NCBI GenBank assembly: GCA_905198745.1 | Contig: CAJKDU010000004.1 | Span: 1-64,000 of the forward strand | Length of the DNA: 64,000 nucleotides | Direction of reading: 5' to 3' | Source: an uncultured Prevotella sp. | Lineage (GTDB): Bacteria > Bacteroidota > Bacteroidia > Bacteroidales > Bacteroidaceae | Shown here: in pieces, positions 63,820-64,000 of the stretch | Position numbering within the stretch: the first letter of the stretch is position 1 | How the letters are laid out: each line of letters begins with the position of its first letter | The notes under the pieces: generated by a model | What the model was told of the DNA's origin: nothing | Database searches by the model: none | What the model saw: the letters and a program-made list of their open reading frames with translations, nothing else | Translations under genes and position numbers: made by a program

Positions 63820-64000
63820 ATGAAGAAAATCTGGAAGTGGATTGTCGGAATCGTTTCCGCGCCTTTTATTCTTTTTGCCTTTCTGGCACTCCTTCTTTAT
63901 ATACCAGCCGTGCAGAATTGGGCTGTGCGGCTGGTGACGGCGTTCGCTTCAGAACAAACAGGCCTCAGCATCAGCGTTAAGCGTGTGGACCTTTCGTTTC
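63820..64000 (+). CDS. TamB-like translocation/assembly protein, 5' part only
   Basis: Only the first 60 codons are in the window. They read MKKIWKWIVGIVS, one transmembrane signal anchor (PFILFAFLALLLYIPAVQNW) and then AVRLVTAFASEQTGLSISVKRVDLSF. This start is typical of the large TamB/AsmA proteins that bridge inner and outer membrane and carry lipids or help barrel assembly. The gene runs off the right edge. A TACTTTG near 63784 may be the -7 element. Confidence 0.7.
   Translation, partial: MKKIWKWIVGIVSAPFILFAFLALLLYIPAVQNWAVRLVTAFASEQTGLSISVKRVDLSF

Overview
The window reads as a chromosomal segment of a gut or oral Bacteroidota bacterium of the Prevotella/Segatella type. The main reasons are tandem SusC/SusD pairs, a hybrid two-component sensor, Bacteroidota-type promoters (TTTG, about 20 bp, then TAnnTTTG) in front of most transcription units, Fkp fucose salvage, and T9SS-like C-terminal tails on secreted lyases. 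I could not check the species.

Layout. 1-7.8 kb holds a minus-strand housekeeping cluster (DUF1599-like protein, MauE/DoxX-type membrane protein fused in frame to triosephosphate isomerase, SPOR protein, FolE, a lipoprotein, exonuclease III), preceded by a lipoprotein and a decayed outer-membrane beta-barrel gene. 8.3-19.8 kb holds a CCA-adding-type enzyme, a three-gene RND efflux operon, an LpxA-like acyltransferase, NAD kinase and an ABC exporter. 20-57.3 kb is a pectin/rhamnogalacturonan utilisation region: GH95, two PL1-type lyases, a six-hairpin glycosidase-like protein, PL11, two SusCD pairs, a 1390-residue hybrid sensor/regulator, GH106 and GH28, followed by Fkp and the fucose permease FucP. 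58-64 kb is again housekeeping: FabI, a lysozyme-like protein, an SGNH hydrolase, a tRNA-Met, a TetR regulator, FabG, an RluA-type pseudouridine synthase and the start of a TamB-like gene.

How the genes fit together. PL1, PL11 and GH28 would cut the pectin backbone, GH106 would remove rhamnose and GH95 fucose or L-galactose. The SusCD pairs would import oligosaccharides, with the hybrid sensor switching the locus on. FucP and Fkp could capture released L-fucose and turn it into GDP-fucose for surface glycans. The substrate assignment is inference from family membership.

The most unusual signal is a composite intergenic repeat of about 430-450 bp. There are three near-full copies (7.77-8.22 kb, 30.2-30.6 kb inverted, 57.5-57.9 kb), one half copy (60.6-60.8 kb, inverted) and one single-module copy (16.9 kb). 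It is built from an alternating CG tract followed by a T-rich run, several inverted and direct copies of GTGATAGAT, a TGCCCA/TGGGCA palindrome block and a 22-bp-period tandem array. One copy sits exactly at the truncated 5' end of the decayed barrel gene, which suggests it moves or causes rearrangement. Other points to recheck are the in-frame TGA inside the signal peptide of the second SusC and the membrane-protein/TIM fusion.
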